A stretch of 64,000 nucleotides of DNA from Dyella sp. SG609 (GCF_012275375.1 NZ_JAAZQJ010000001.1:496001-560000), one strand, 5' to 3'; counted from the stretch's first letter, positions 33,734 through 42,721 are shown. The notes: generated by a model from the sequence alone, not told the origin. Translations and numbers: made by a program.

Positions 33734-33757
33734 GTCAGCTTCCTGCCCGAAGCGAGC
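33734..33757 (+). repeat. Island hairpin repeat, copy 5 (degenerate)
   Basis: GTCAGCTT...CTGCCCG...AAGCGAGC, a diverged copy, 20 bases after the stop at 33713. Confidence 0.45.
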
Positions 33758-33801
33758 ATCAGGTGAGGTCGCATTAGACTTAGTAACGGGGGGTAGTCCA
33801 A

Positions 33802-33817
33802 TCTGACCCCATTTTCC
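33802..33817 (+). repeat. Island box repeat, copy 4
   Basis: TCTGACCCCATTTTCC, 32 bases before the start of the CHAT-protease gene. Confidence 0.55.
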
Positions 33818-33849
33818 CTCTTTTCAGGAAAATCTTCGAGTAAACACAT

Positions 33850-36030
33850 ATGCAGGGCGCTGAAATGTCTTCGAATGCGGCAGATCAAGCTGATGGCGGC
33901 GAAATATACATTCCCACCCTGCAATATTGGCTGGTGACTTCAGGAGTTGATAGCAAATTCAGCCCTTATCAGGGATTTGGCTCCGACATCTTGGATCCAT
34001 ATTTTGCGGAGCTCATAGAGTGGTCTGCTATGTTGCCGGCATCTGTGGCGGAGGTCTTTGCCCGGGCGCACGAGTTGCCCGCCCTCCGGCAACCCTTTAC
34101 AACAAAACGAACATCCATTGTAGGTTTGCCATTCTTCCGGCTGATACAGCAAGAGCATCCAGACGACAGATCGATACAGATTGTCCTGGGACTACCAAAG
34201 GACGTGAAAGAGGCACGCTCATTTGCAAAGGGCCAGAACTTCATCTTCGTATCAGTAACCTCTTCAGAAGGAGTATTTGGCCTTGATCACTACGAGGGCC
34301 ACCGAGCACAGGTTCTCGATGAAATCATTCGGCAGGTTGCATGCAATCTTGTGCCAGAGACGAGCCGTCGATGGCTTGAGAAGCGCCCCCTCAGATTACC
34401 TTTTGTCGCAAGCGACACGCCATCCCGTGGCGCGGGTGTTACGCGGCCGAATGAACATTTATCAATGTCACTTGGCTTCGGTTATTCAGGCGTAAGTCTT
34501 ATCGATGGTCGGCTTGATGGGGCTTATGAACAGGCCATCCTTGAGTCAATTGATCGCGCACGCGAATTGACGCAGAAAGAGAAGACTGGCGTCGTCCTCT
34601 ATGCGCCATCCATGGCACGCCACCTTTATGCTTTCGGATCTGCTTTTTGGAACCAACAGTTTCGTCGAATCCGCTCGCCCGAAATTCGCGCATACATCAA
34701 GGATGGAGTCTTTCGTAACAAGGGCTATTCCGGCCATCGCGTTATTGTTGAAGGAGACTACAAGCCACCAAATTTCTACAGCGACCCTGTCGCCGGCCCA
34801 ATGCTCATAGTGCGCCAGACAGAACTGCGCCTAACGTCAGCGGGTATCACGGCGCTGGCATCTAGCACCTTAAGTCCTGCACTTCGCCTTCCGAATGCCG
34901 TCAACTTTCACGGCGCTGAACTTCGCGACATTGAACGCTTCGCGATGCGAGAAGACGTCCGTGGCATGGGCTTACTGCAGAGGGCTTTCCGCGAGCTATC
35001 CCAAAAGCTCAGCGCCGAAACCGATGGGCGTCTCCTGACTTACCTGCGCGAAAGGACGGGTTCTGTAACCATTGTCGCTGATGCTCCACTGGAATGGATC
35101 CGGGTCGATGGCGTTCCTCTGATGTTGAGGTATGAGACATCCCGAATCGGCATGACGCCGGGAAATCTTATGCTATCGCAATGTCTTGAGTCAGGCGTTC
35201 GCGCAGTGGCCGCTGAAGCGCTAGCCGATATATTGGTCATCCGATCGTTTGCAGACTCGGACCCTATCCGATCTACGCTTGAGCGAGCGCTCGGCTTCTT
35301 TGATCTTGAGGGTTTAAAAGTCTCGTTCATTGATGTTGAGCGTGTTGCGGATGTAATTGCTCATTTGAACAAATTCACCGGCAACATTCTGGTATTTGAC
35401 TGCCACGGTGGGCACGATGGTGACGAGCGTAACGGGTGGCTGCGCATTGGCAGGGAGAAGCTCGACACGTGGCAGCTTGCACACGCGGCTAGGATCCCGC
35501 CAGTTGTTATCCTCAGCGCATGCTCCACGTTCGCGTTAGCCGGATCACACGCATCAGTTGGCAATGGCTTGATTCGCTCCGGTGCGCTCACAGTTATCGG
35601 CGCTTTCTTGCCAGTTGATTCGGAAAAATCCGCTGCCTTCGTGAGTCGATTGCTCTATCGGATCAAGGCTTTCTTGCCGGCACTTCGGGCCGCAGGCGTT
35701 AATTTCATAACTTGGCGATCTTTTGTCAGTTCTTTCTTGCGAATGTCTTACGCGACAGATGTCATTCGTTTCTTCTCGATGGAGATGCAATGGATTGACG
35801 GCGAGGCGAGAGCTCGCATTGGCATTCAGGCAAATACTGATATCAATGCGCTTAGGGACGACTGGTATTCGCGGCTCATATCCAACATAGCCCAGTCGGC
35901 TCAGCGAAGTGATGAGGCTATTGCCTTCGAACTGGAGGATAAAAGGCCTTTACTGGAGACTATGCTTTATTGTCAGATCGGTCGCCCCGACTTGCTGGGT
36001 ATCTACCTTGGTGCGCCAGAGCAGCAGTAG
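33850..36030 (+). CDS. CHAT-domain (caspase-like) protein, candidate defense protease
   Basis: A 726-residue cytoplasmic protein. The C-terminal third carries a CHAT caspase-like fold: ILVFDCHGGHDGDERN with His519, a short acidic linker, then PPVVILSACSTFALAGS with Cys558, followed by GLIRSGALTVIGAFLPVDSE. These match the His/Cys dyad of CHAT peptidases. Residues 1 to about 440 match nothing I recognise and have no signal peptide, membrane helix or TPR repeats. Start could be ATG 33850 or 33865; neither has a strong ribosome binding site. Codon use is much more AT-rich than the flanking chromosome. Two small genes follow closely, as in protease-centred immune operons (inference). Confidence 0.8.
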   Translation: MQGAEMSSNAADQADGGEIYIPTLQYWLVTSGVDSKFSPYQGFGSDILDPYFAELIEWSAMLPASVAEVFARAHELPALRQPFTTKRTSIVGLPFFRLIQQEHPDDRSIQIVLGLPKDVKEARSFAKGQNFIFVSVTSSEGVFGLDHYEGHRAQVLDEIIRQVACNLVPETSRRWLEKRPLRLPFVASDTPSRGAGVTRPNEHLSMSLGFGYSGVSLIDGRLDGAYEQAILESIDRARELTQKEKTGVVLYAPSMARHLYAFGSAFWNQQFRRIRSPEIRAYIKDGVFRNKGYSGHRVIVEGDYKPPNFYSDPVAGPMLIVRQTELRLTSAGITALASSTLSPALRLPNAVNFHGAELRDIERFAMREDVRGMGLLQRAFRELSQKLSAETDGRLLTYLRERTGSVTIVADAPLEWIRVDGVPLMLRYETSRIGMTPGNLMLSQCLESGVRAVAAEALADILVIRSFADSDPIRSTLERALGFFDLEGLKVSFIDVERVADVIAHLNKFTGNILVFDCHGGHDGDERNGWLRIGREKLDTWQLAHAARIPPVVILSACSTFALAGSHASVGNGLIRSGALTVIGAFLPVDSEKSAAFVSRLLYRIKAFLPALRAAGVNFITWRSFVSSFLRMSYATDVIRFFSMEMQWIDGEARARIGIQANTDINALRDDWYSRLISNIAQSAQRSDEAIAFELEDKRPLLETMLYCQIGRPDLLGIYLGAPEQQ

Positions 36031-36057
36031 GCCACCCTCATCCATGGATACTGACTC

Positions 36058-36375
36058 GTGCTACGCATAGATCGCAACATTATGCCGGAATTACCGCGCC
36101 CCGTATTTGCCATCCAGGCCGAGCATGCGCCGGTAGGAGAGATCATGGTGAGCGTCCTGGCAGGGCAGAACGAGAACTCGCGATGCGAGGAATTCCAGTT
36201 AATGGAGAAGCAAAAGTTAGAGCACTTTCTTTTGCTCTGGCTGCAGGATGTGCCTTACTTTGGAGCGGGGCATGCAGCTTGGGAGAGAGCATCTGGGCGT
36301 GCGGCGATACGTATTGCGCAGTGGGCGCACGAAACGCTCTTGACGGCCGCCATTGAAGGAGAGAGCCATGAATGA
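36058..36375 (+). CDS. Small protein linked to CHAT gene, unknown
   Basis: A 105-residue protein if started at GTG 36058, or 97 residues from ATG 36082; neither has a clear ribosome binding site. The C-terminal half is helical with several Trp (EKQKLEHFLLLWLQDVPYFG, then AAWERASGRAAIRIAQWAH). It starts 27 bases after the CHAT gene and overlaps the next gene by eight bases, which supports one transcript. It could be a substrate, regulator or sensor of the protease, but sequence alone gives no function. Confidence 0.55.
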   Translation: MLRIDRNIMPELPRPVFAIQAEHAPVGEIMVSVLAGQNENSRCEEFQLMEKQKLEHFLLLWLQDVPYFGAGHAAWERASGRAAIRIAQWAHETLLTAAIEGESHE

Positions 36376-36673
36376 AGTGCTTCAGCAAGCAATGACAAAG
36401 CTGAGTAAGGTATGCAACCTATCCACTGGATTAGCGCATCCATTGGACGAGTCTCGCGCAAAGGAACTCTTCATCGCCCTTAGGGACCGTAATGTGGCGA
36501 TTTCGAAGGAAGAGGTGCGTCAACATGCGGAGGCCTGTGGCTGGCCCTCTCGCCACGCGCTTAAGCTAGGCGAGCTGGCCGAACGCATCGACGCCGGCGC
36601 CGTCGTTCGTATTGCCTCTCCCCGTGGCTGGGGTATTACAGTTGTCAACGAGTTGCTTTCTGCGTTTTCATGA
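36368..36673 (+). CDS. Small protein linked to CHAT gene, unknown
   Basis: A 101-residue soluble protein starting at ATG 36368 with AAGGAGAG upstream, overlapping the previous stop. It reads as a helical N-terminal part (EVLQQAMTKLSKV, DESRAKELFIALRDRNVAIS) and a wHTH-like C-terminal part (KEEVRQHAEACGWPSRHALK, then GAVVRIASPRGWGITVVNEL). It could be a small adaptor or DNA/protein-binding partner of the CHAT protein (inference). Family is unknown. Confidence 0.6.
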   Translation: MNEVLQQAMTKLSKVCNLSTGLAHPLDESRAKELFIALRDRNVAISKEEVRQHAEACGWPSRHALKLGELAERIDAGAVVRIASPRGWGITVVNELLSAFS

Positions 36674-37373
36674 TTACCGGTCGCGGTAGATCTTCTCATA
36701 AGCGGCAAATTATCATGCCGCGGCCGCAAGGAACCTTCGTTCAATCCGGGAGCGGCGATCTCCAGCAGGCGCCTCCTGATGGGGCGCCTTTGACACTGTT
36801 GGATGATCACCATCGGTATCCTAATACTCATCGGTTTAGACCGGATGATGGTCATGATCAGCGATGACGTTAGCGGCTCGATGATTATTAATGACAGGCA
36901 ATGCTATCTGCAGTGGCCAGTTTCGGTTCCCTGATCACGGCAAATCGGTCCTCGTGATCAATGCCATCGGTGCGCGCAAACGGGCTCTATGCGTACTGCA
37001 ACTCGATGAAGAGGGGAGCTGTTGCCGCACTCATCGGCGCCATGATCGAGTGAAATTTTACTGAGATCGAATCAAGTTCCAGCGAAGATGAATTCCTCCG
37101 TGCACACGAAATTTGGTCGCACGGTGGGTCCCGATAACGCCGGTGGCATATCCACTTCCTACCCAACGCGGACGTGACAGAGACCTGGGCAACAAGGAAA
37201 CGAAGACAGGATTCTTCAACGTCAGATTCAACCGCGGGGCAGCGTGCCTCAACAGCGAATCCTCCGAAAACCATCAGAAAAATCTGTAAATCACACCACT
37301 CATGCGCAACTCACGGTTGCACCTACAGACAGGCCGACTGGCCTTTGATACCTTCCGAGATGTTCCCCGCGCA

Positions 37374-37475
37374 GTGACGTCAAGACGCAACGCGGGCAAC
37401 CATGGCAGCAATGCTGTGAAAGCGCGGGCCAAGGGTGCTACCAACACCCCTGACCCGCTGACCATCACCAACTAG
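37374..37475 (+). CDS. Possible 33-residue peptide
   Basis: A GTG-started frame whose end (KGATNTPDPLTITN) looks peptide-like. It has no good ribosome binding site. It abuts another short frame at 37476. Low confidence. Confidence 0.2.
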   Translation: MTSRRNAGNHGSNAVKARAKGATNTPDPLTITN

Positions 37476-37488
37476 ATGAGAGTTGATC

Positions 37489-37590
37489 ATGGCTACCCCA
37501 GATCATACGGTACTTGCACGCTCGCCGATCCCCTCGGCGACCTCCTCACCGCACATCCCGGCCGTCCGACGATCTAGCGGACAGGGTTGA
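37489..37590 (+). CDS. Possible 33-residue peptide
   Basis: ATG 37489 with GAGAG upstream begins MATPDHTVLARSPIPSATSS and ends at TGA 37588-37590. A competing frame opens at ATG 37476 (MRVDHGYPRSYG, ending at TAG 37575-37577). At most one is real. Confidence 0.2.
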   Translation: MATPDHTVLARSPIPSATSSPHIPAVRRSSGQG

Positions 37591-37829
37591 AGCACCGCGG
37601 TTTAAGAGTTTTCGCAGGAATTATCCGAGCCGTATTCACCCGGCGCGTTGCCCCGTGCAACGGCGAAACCCGCTGACACCGCAACCCCCTTCATCAATCC
37701 AGCCGCCCGGGGCCTGAGCACATGCCACCGGTGAACCTTCGAGTCCGTGTGGTCGCGGCACGCCGTGCTGTCCGGCGGCGTGCCGTTCTCGGAGCGAGGG
37801 CGCGGCATTCCCTTGGCAAGGAGTTGCTT

Positions 37830-38162
37830 ATGAACATGTACGGCGAGCCCTGGATCATCCGTCACACCCACTACTACTCCGACCCCGACGCGGGCCCGGA
37901 TGCATTGCTCAACGACGCCACCGAATGGCTGGCGTACGCCCATGTTTCCCTCCAGTTCCTCTCCGAGCGCGTCCACGAGCGCGGCGGCGCGGATGCGCGG
38001 CGCCTGCCGATCATGCTGGATGGCATTGCCGCCCTGATCGATATGGGCGCACGCTGCGCCGCGCAGGCGCATCTGCGCATGCAATGGGAGCAGGTGCGCG
38101 ATGCGGCTGAGCATCCTGGCGAGGAGTCCAGCGACGTGGTGTGCGATGGCGTCGACAACTAG
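37830..38162 (+). CDS. Small soluble protein, DUF3077-like outline
   Basis: A 110-residue acidic protein (YGEPWIIRHTHYYSDPDAGP, then LLNDATEWLAYAHVSLQFLS, RLPIMLDGIAALIDMGARCA). It is a helical bundle with no signal. AAGGAG lies seven bases before ATG 37830. The outline resembles short DUF3077-type proteins of pseudomonads, a weak resemblance. High GC again, so it is probably chromosomal rather than part of the island. It converges on the hybrid kinase gene. Confidence 0.65.
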   Translation: MNMYGEPWIIRHTHYYSDPDAGPDALLNDATEWLAYAHVSLQFLSERVHERGGADARRLPIMLDGIAALIDMGARCAAQAHLRMQWEQVRDAAEHPGEESSDVVCDGVDN

Positions 38163-38189
38163 AGACGTCTGAAACCTGCTGGCGGCGCG

Positions 38190-41100
38190 CTACAGCATCT
38201 GCCGCACTTCCATCACCGCCGCCAGCTTCTCCATCAACTCCCCATGCGTAAACGGCTTCGCCAGCATCTGCAGCCCCGGATCCAGCCGCCCCTGATGCAC
38301 GATCGCCTGCCGCGCATAGCCGCTGACGAACAGCACCTTCAGCGCCGGACGCAGCGCCAGCGCCTGTTCCGCCAGCTCGCGGCCGTTCATGCCGGGCAGG
38401 CCGACGTCGGTGAACAGCAGGTCCACCTCCGCGTGCTGCGCGAGCAGCAGCAGGGCGGTGGGCGCATCTTCGGCGGCCAGCACCTGGTAGCCGAGTTCGC
38501 GCAGCAGCAGGCAGCTGTAGTCGCGTACGTCGGGGTTGTCTTCCACCACCAGTACGGTGTGGCCGCCGGCGACGTCGGGCAGCGGTTGCGCGGCCGGCTC
38601 CGTCACCGCCTGCTCCGCGGTCAGGCGTGGCAGGTGGATGCGCACCGTGGTGCCGTGGCCGGCCTCGCTCTGCAGCGTGACGAAGCCGCCGGACTGGCGC
38701 ACGAAGCCGTACACCTGCGACAGCCCCAGCCCCGTGCCGTGGCCGGTCGGCTTGGTAGTGAAGAACGGTTCGAACACGCGCTCGCGCACATCGGAGGCCA
38801 TGCCGGCGCCGGTATCGGTCACGCTCAGGCGCGCGTATGCGCCCGGCATGGCTTCCTGCGAGGCTTCCTCGCGGGCGGTGTCGGCATCGATATGGACGTT
38901 GGCGGTTTCGATGCGCAAGCGCCCGCCATGGGGCATGGCATCGCGCGCATTCACCACCAGGTTGAGCAGGGCGCTTTCCAGCTGGTTGCCGTCGGCGTTC
39001 ACCTGCCACAGGTCGTTCGCCAGCACCGTTTCGATCGCGATGCTCTCGCCCAGCGTGCGCGCGAGCAGGTCGGACATGCCCAGCACCAGCCGGTTGGTAT
39101 CCACCGGCCGCGGCTCCAGCGGCTGCCGCCGCGCGAAGGCGAGCAGGCGCTGGGTGAGGGTGGCGGCGCGGCGTGCGCCGAGCATCGCGTTGTCGGTGTA
39201 GCGGTGCGGATGCCCGGGCGTGCCTTGCGCACCTTGGCGCTGCATCAGCTCCAGGTTGCCGATGATCACGGTCAGCAGGTTGTTGAAGTCGTGCGCGATG
39301 CCGCCGGTGAGATGGCCGATCGCTTCCATCTTCTGCGCCTGGCGCAGTTGTTCTTCGGTCTTGGCGCGCTCGGCGATCTCGCTGGCGACGCGCTCTTCCA
39401 GGGTGGCATTGAGCCGGCGCAGCGCCTCTCGCGATTGCAGGATGTCGCGTTGCGCATCCAGCAGCTGGCCGGTGCGCTGGCGCAGGCGCCGTTCGGTCTG
39501 CTCGGCCTGTTCGCGCAGCGTGCGCTCGCGTTCGGCGGCTTCGCGGCGCATGGCCGCCAGGGCGACGTGGCTCTGCACGCGCACCAGCAGTTCGCGCGCG
39601 GTGAAGGGCTTGACCAGGTAGTCGTCGGCGCCAGCCTCGATGCCTTCGATCTTCGCTTCCTCGCCGGCACGCGCTGACAGCAGCACCGCCGGCAGCAGGG
39701 CGAGTGCGGGGTCGGCACGCAGCGCCTGCACCAGGGCCAGGCCGTCCAGGCGCGGCATCATCACGTCGGCCAGCAGCAGCGACGGCCGTTCGCGGCGGAT
39801 CGCCGCCAGCGCCGCCTCGCCGTCGGCCACGCATGCCACACGCCAGCCGGCTTCCTGCAGCAGGCGCTGTACGTACTGGCGCATGTCCTGGTTGTCGTCG
39901 GCGAGCAGGATGTATTCGCCGCTGGCGCCCTCCGGCGCCGGCACGTACGGCGCCGGCGCCACGCTGGCGGACAGCCATTGCGCGGCTTCGTCTACATAGG
40001 GCGCGGCATGGCGGGCGGGCGAGGGTGTGCTGTCGGATTCGAACACGCGCGCGGCATCGAGATGCGCCTTGCCCACGGGAATGCGCACGGTAAGCGTGGT
40101 GCCGCGGCCTTCCGCGCTCACGGCTTCGAGCTGGCCGCCGTGCAAGCTCACCAGTTCGCGCACCAGGGCCAGGCCGATACCGCTGCCTTCGATGCTGCGG
40201 CCGCGCGCGCCTTCCACGCGGTGGAAGCGCTCGAACAGGCGCGGCATCTCTTCGGCGGGAATGCCGGTGCCGGTGTCGCTCACCTCCAGCGTCAGGCAGC
40301 CTTCCTGCGGCGACAGCGTCACCACGATGCCGCCTTCGAAGGTGAACTTGAACGCATTGGAAACCAGGTTCAGCACGACCTTTTCCCACATCTCCCGGTC
40401 CACGTAAGCCGGCGGCAAGCCGGCGGGGCAGGCCACGGTAAGCATCAGGCCGGCCTTCTCGATGGCGGAGCGGAAGCTGCTGGCCAGTTCGGCGGTGAGC
40501 GCCGAAAGGTCGGTCGGCTCGTAGCGCGCCTGCGCGCGGCCGGCTTCGATGCGCGCGAAATCCAGCAGCGTGTTGACCAGCTTCAGCAGGCGCAGCCCAT
40601 TGCGATGGGCCAGTTCCACCAGGCTGCGCGATGCGGCCGGCGCGGTTTCCTCCCGTGCCAGCCATTCCTCCAGCGGCCCCAGCATCAAGGTCAGCGGCGT
40701 GCGGAATTCGTGGCTGACGTTGGAGAAGAACAGCGTCTTGGCCTGGTCCAGCCGCGCCAGTTCCTGCGCGCGGCGGCGCTCCTGTTCCAGCGCGTCGGCC
40801 TGCGCGATGGCGGCGCCGACCTGGCCGGCGGCCAGTTCGAGAAAACTTGCGTACGCCGCGTCGTACAAGCGATACGGATTGAGCCCGACCACCAGCACCG
40901 CCGCGCGGCCATGTTCGCCCGCCGGTGCGATCGGCAGCAGCACCGCCTGGCTGGGCGGCAGCGGCCAGGCACCGCGCGGCAGTTGCATGCGAAAGCGCGA
41001 GGAGAGGTCGTGCATGTGCAGCGGATGCCCCGCGGCCAGCGCGCGCGCCAGTGGCCAGCTGCGCTCGTCGCCGGGCAGGATGCGCCGCGGTGCGATGCTT

Positions 41101-41768
41101 TCGCCCGCGGAGGTACCGTCACTGGCGGCCAGCACGAAGGCGCCATCCGGCTCGGCCACATAGATCGCCGCGAACGGCACGTCGTGCGCATTGGCGGCGA
41201 GCGCGGCGGCGCTGCGCTCGCAGCTGTCCTGCCAGCCGTGCGCATGCATGGTGCTGGCGGCCTGTTCGCGCAAGGTGGCAAGCTGGCGGTCGCCGATCAC
41301 GCGGCGGGTGTCGTCGGTGTTGACGCAGATGATGCCGCCGGGGCGGCCGTCGTCGTCGGGCAGGGGGCTGAAGGAGAACGTGTAGTAGGTCTCTTCCGGG
41401 TAGCCGTTGCGCTCCATGATCAGCAGCTGCCCTTCGACGTAGATGCCTTCGCCGCCGGCCAGCACCTGGGCCAGGCGCGGCGCGATGTAATCCTGGATTT
41501 CCGGCCAGACCTCGTCGATCGTGCGCCCCAGCGCCCAGGGATGCTTGCCGCCGATGATCGCGCGATAAGCGTCGTTGTAGAGATACACCTGCCGCGGCCC
41601 CCAGCCCACCCACATCGGGTGGCGCGACGACAGCATGATGCGCACCGCCGTCTGCAGGCTGCGCGGCCACTGCGCGGGCGCGCCCAGCGTGGCGGACCAG
41701 TCGTGCGCCCGTATCAGCTCGCCCATCTGGCTGCCGCCGAGGAAGTCCCTGTGCGCGCTGATCTCCAC
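38190..41768 (-). CDS. Hybrid sensor kinase with two kinase and two receiver modules
   Basis: A 1192-residue soluble sensor with no membrane segment. Order: PAS-like (residues 25-160, MWVGWGPRQVYLYNDAYRA), GAF-like (165-335), first HisKA/HATPase (His353 in VSHEFRTPLTLMLG; ATPase to about 570), receiver 1 (Asp668 in LLADVMMPRLDG), coiled coil (about 735-800), second HisKA/HATPase (His826 in GGIAHDFNNLLTVII), and receiver 2 (Asp1121 in LLFTDVGLPGMNG). Two complete kinase cores in one chain is unusual. With no output domain it probably signals to a separate phosphotransfer protein or regulator. The initiator ATG is on the complement at 41768. Confidence 0.92.
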   Translation of the reverse strand: MEISAHRDFLGGSQMGELIRAHDWSATLGAPAQWPRSLQTAVRIMLSSRHPMWVGWGPRQVYLYNDAYRAIIGGKHPWALGRTIDEVWPEIQDYIAPRLAQVLAGGEGIYVEGQLLIMERNGYPEETYYTFSFSPLPDDDGRPGGIICVNTDDTRRVIGDRQLATLREQAASTMHAHGWQDSCERSAAALAANAHDVPFAAIYVAEPDGAFVLAASDGTSAGESIAPRRILPGDERSWPLARALAAGHPLHMHDLSSRFRMQLPRGAWPLPPSQAVLLPIAPAGEHGRAAVLVVGLNPYRLYDAAYASFLELAAGQVGAAIAQADALEQERRRAQELARLDQAKTLFFSNVSHEFRTPLTLMLGPLEEWLAREETAPAASRSLVELAHRNGLRLLKLVNTLLDFARIEAGRAQARYEPTDLSALTAELASSFRSAIEKAGLMLTVACPAGLPPAYVDREMWEKVVLNLVSNAFKFTFEGGIVVTLSPQEGCLTLEVSDTGTGIPAEEMPRLFERFHRVEGARGRSIEGSGIGLALVRELVSLHGGQLEAVSAEGRGTTLTVRIPVGKAHLDAARVFESDSTPSPARHAAPYVDEAAQWLSASVAPAPYVPAPEGASGEYILLADDNQDMRQYVQRLLQEAGWRVACVADGEAALAAIRRERPSLLLADVMMPRLDGLALVQALRADPALALLPAVLLSARAGEEAKIEGIEAGADDYLVKPFTARELLVRVQSHVALAAMRREAAERERTLREQAEQTERRLRQRTGQLLDAQRDILQSREALRRLNATLEERVASEIAERAKTEEQLRQAQKMEAIGHLTGGIAHDFNNLLTVIIGNLELMQRQGAQGTPGHPHRYTDNAMLGARRAATLTQRLLAFARRQPLEPRPVDTNRLVLGMSDLLARTLGESIAIETVLANDLWQVNADGNQLESALLNLVVNARDAMPHGGRLRIETANVHIDADTAREEASQEAMPGAYARLSVTDTGAGMASDVRERVFEPFFTTKPTGHGTGLGLSQVYGFVRQSGGFVTLQSEAGHGTTVRIHLPRLTAEQAVTEPAAQPLPDVAGGHTVLVVEDNPDVRDYSCLLLRELGYQVLAAEDAPTALLLLAQHAEVDLLFTDVGLPGMNGRELAEQALALRPALKVLFVSGYARQAIVHQGRLDPGLQMLAKPFTHGELMEKLAAVMEVRQML

Positions 41769-42082
41769 GTTCGACGCTCTCAGATGAGGATGTTTCTGTT
41801 TGATTGTTCTGATGTGGTTGCAAAGTGAACGGCGTTACGCGTGCAACTACTTTCGCAAGGCAGCCGGCTGTGATTTAGTTCACGCCGTCGCGGCCGCGCC
41901 AGGGAGCGGTTCCGCCGATGTGGGAAGCGTTGCGCAGATGGTGTGGATATCACGTCATCGTCACGCCAGCGTCGCGTCGAACACGTTGCCATGCGCTGCA
42001 TTCGAGCCTGTCTCGTTGGCGTCGGTTCACCATGAACGGTGTTGCCTGTTACCCATCTAGCCTCAAGGAGCAACGGCCCGCG
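41769..42082. promoter_or_regulatory. Divergent intergenic region
   Basis: A 314-base gap between the hybrid kinase gene (leftward) and the small gene at 42083 (rightward), so both promoters should lie here. AT-rich bases near 41785-41830 fit the kinase promoter. No repeat or operator stands out. Confidence 0.4.
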
Positions 42083-42553
42083 ATGGACAAACTCGAGACC
42101 TTGATCGACCTGCTCACCCGCGGCGAGCTGGAACGCGCAGAACTGGCGCAACGCGCCGAGCGCGTGCGCAACGCGGCCAGCGACGCCGAGCTTGCCTGGC
42201 TGCACGGCGAAGGCCAGCCGCAGCTCATGCAGGCTTCGCTGCTGTTCCGCCTGAAGGACTTCCTGCTTACCAGCGACCAGTTGCAGGTGCTACACGAATG
42301 CATCAGCGACAGCCTGGACGAACCGCTGCCGCCATTCCCGGCCGACCGGCGCGATTTCTGGTCGGACGACTACTTCGAATGGCTGGACGAGATTGTCGCC
42401 GCGCGCGGGCTGGAAGTGATGATGCTGCCCGACAGCGTGGACGACAAACTCGCGGCCCTGGTGGTGCGGCGCGAGGACACGCCACGCGTGCTGGTGCTGG
42501 CCGATGCGCTGAAGCTGATTGTCGAGAAATCGACGCAGCGGCGTTACGCCTGA
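42083..42553 (+). CDS. Small acidic protein, unknown function
   Basis: A 156-residue acidic cytoplasmic protein (LETLIDLLTRGELERAELAQ, LMQASLLFRLKDFLLTSDQL, RRDFWSDDYFEWLDEIVAAR). Helical first half, strand-rich second half (GLEVMMLP, TPRVLVLADALKLIVEKS). AAGGAG lies 12 bases before ATG 42083; the longer in-frame start at 41918 has no support. No family is recognised. It is followed by the beta-helix protein gene on the same strand. Confidence 0.6.
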   Translation: MDKLETLIDLLTRGELERAELAQRAERVRNAASDAELAWLHGEGQPQLMQASLLFRLKDFLLTSDQLQVLHECISDSLDEPLPPFPADRRDFWSDDYFEWLDEIVAARGLEVMMLPDSVDDKLAALVVRREDTPRVLVLADALKLIVEKSTQRRYA

Positions 42554-42721
42554 GCCGCCGCGCAGCGCGTCCTCTTGCGACGCCGATCAACAACGGCGCC
42601 ATCGCGGGCGAGCAGACTGCGCCGTCCGCGCATGGACGCTCCGGCGCTTGCGGTTTCATCCGGGTGTGCATGCGTGGCTGTCCATTCCGGACGTCCCCAT
42701 CCGCACCCTACGGAGACCTGC

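Larger units (their letters stand above)
36674..37829. other. Long region without a convincing gene
   Basis: About 1.15 kb after the CHAT operon with no long, protein-like frame on either strand. Base composition is intermediate between island and chromosome. The only candidates are three 33-codon frames at 37374-37475, 37476-37577 and 37489-37590. A G+C-rich segment from 37620 leads into the gene at 37830. It may be decayed mobile DNA or the junction of the island. Confidence 0.5.

Noticed and set aside
29372-33849. Chromosomal integron
   Set aside because: No tyrosine integrase is in the window and the repeats lack paired core sites of the attC type. ACCTAAC occurs once (31172-31178) without a matching partner.
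33850-36673. Gasdermin-protease operon
   Set aside because: The two downstream proteins (about 100 residues each) are too short and lack the membrane-active features of bacterial gasdermins.
36670-36867. A 65-codon + strand frame after the CHAT operon
   Set aside because: It overlaps the previous stop only by chance, has no ribosome binding site and reads as a Pro/His/Arg-rich random sequence.
29000-37830. Prophage or integrative element
   Set aside because: No integrase, transposase, capsid, terminase, replication or conjugation gene is visible, and no flanking tRNA or direct attachment repeat was found.
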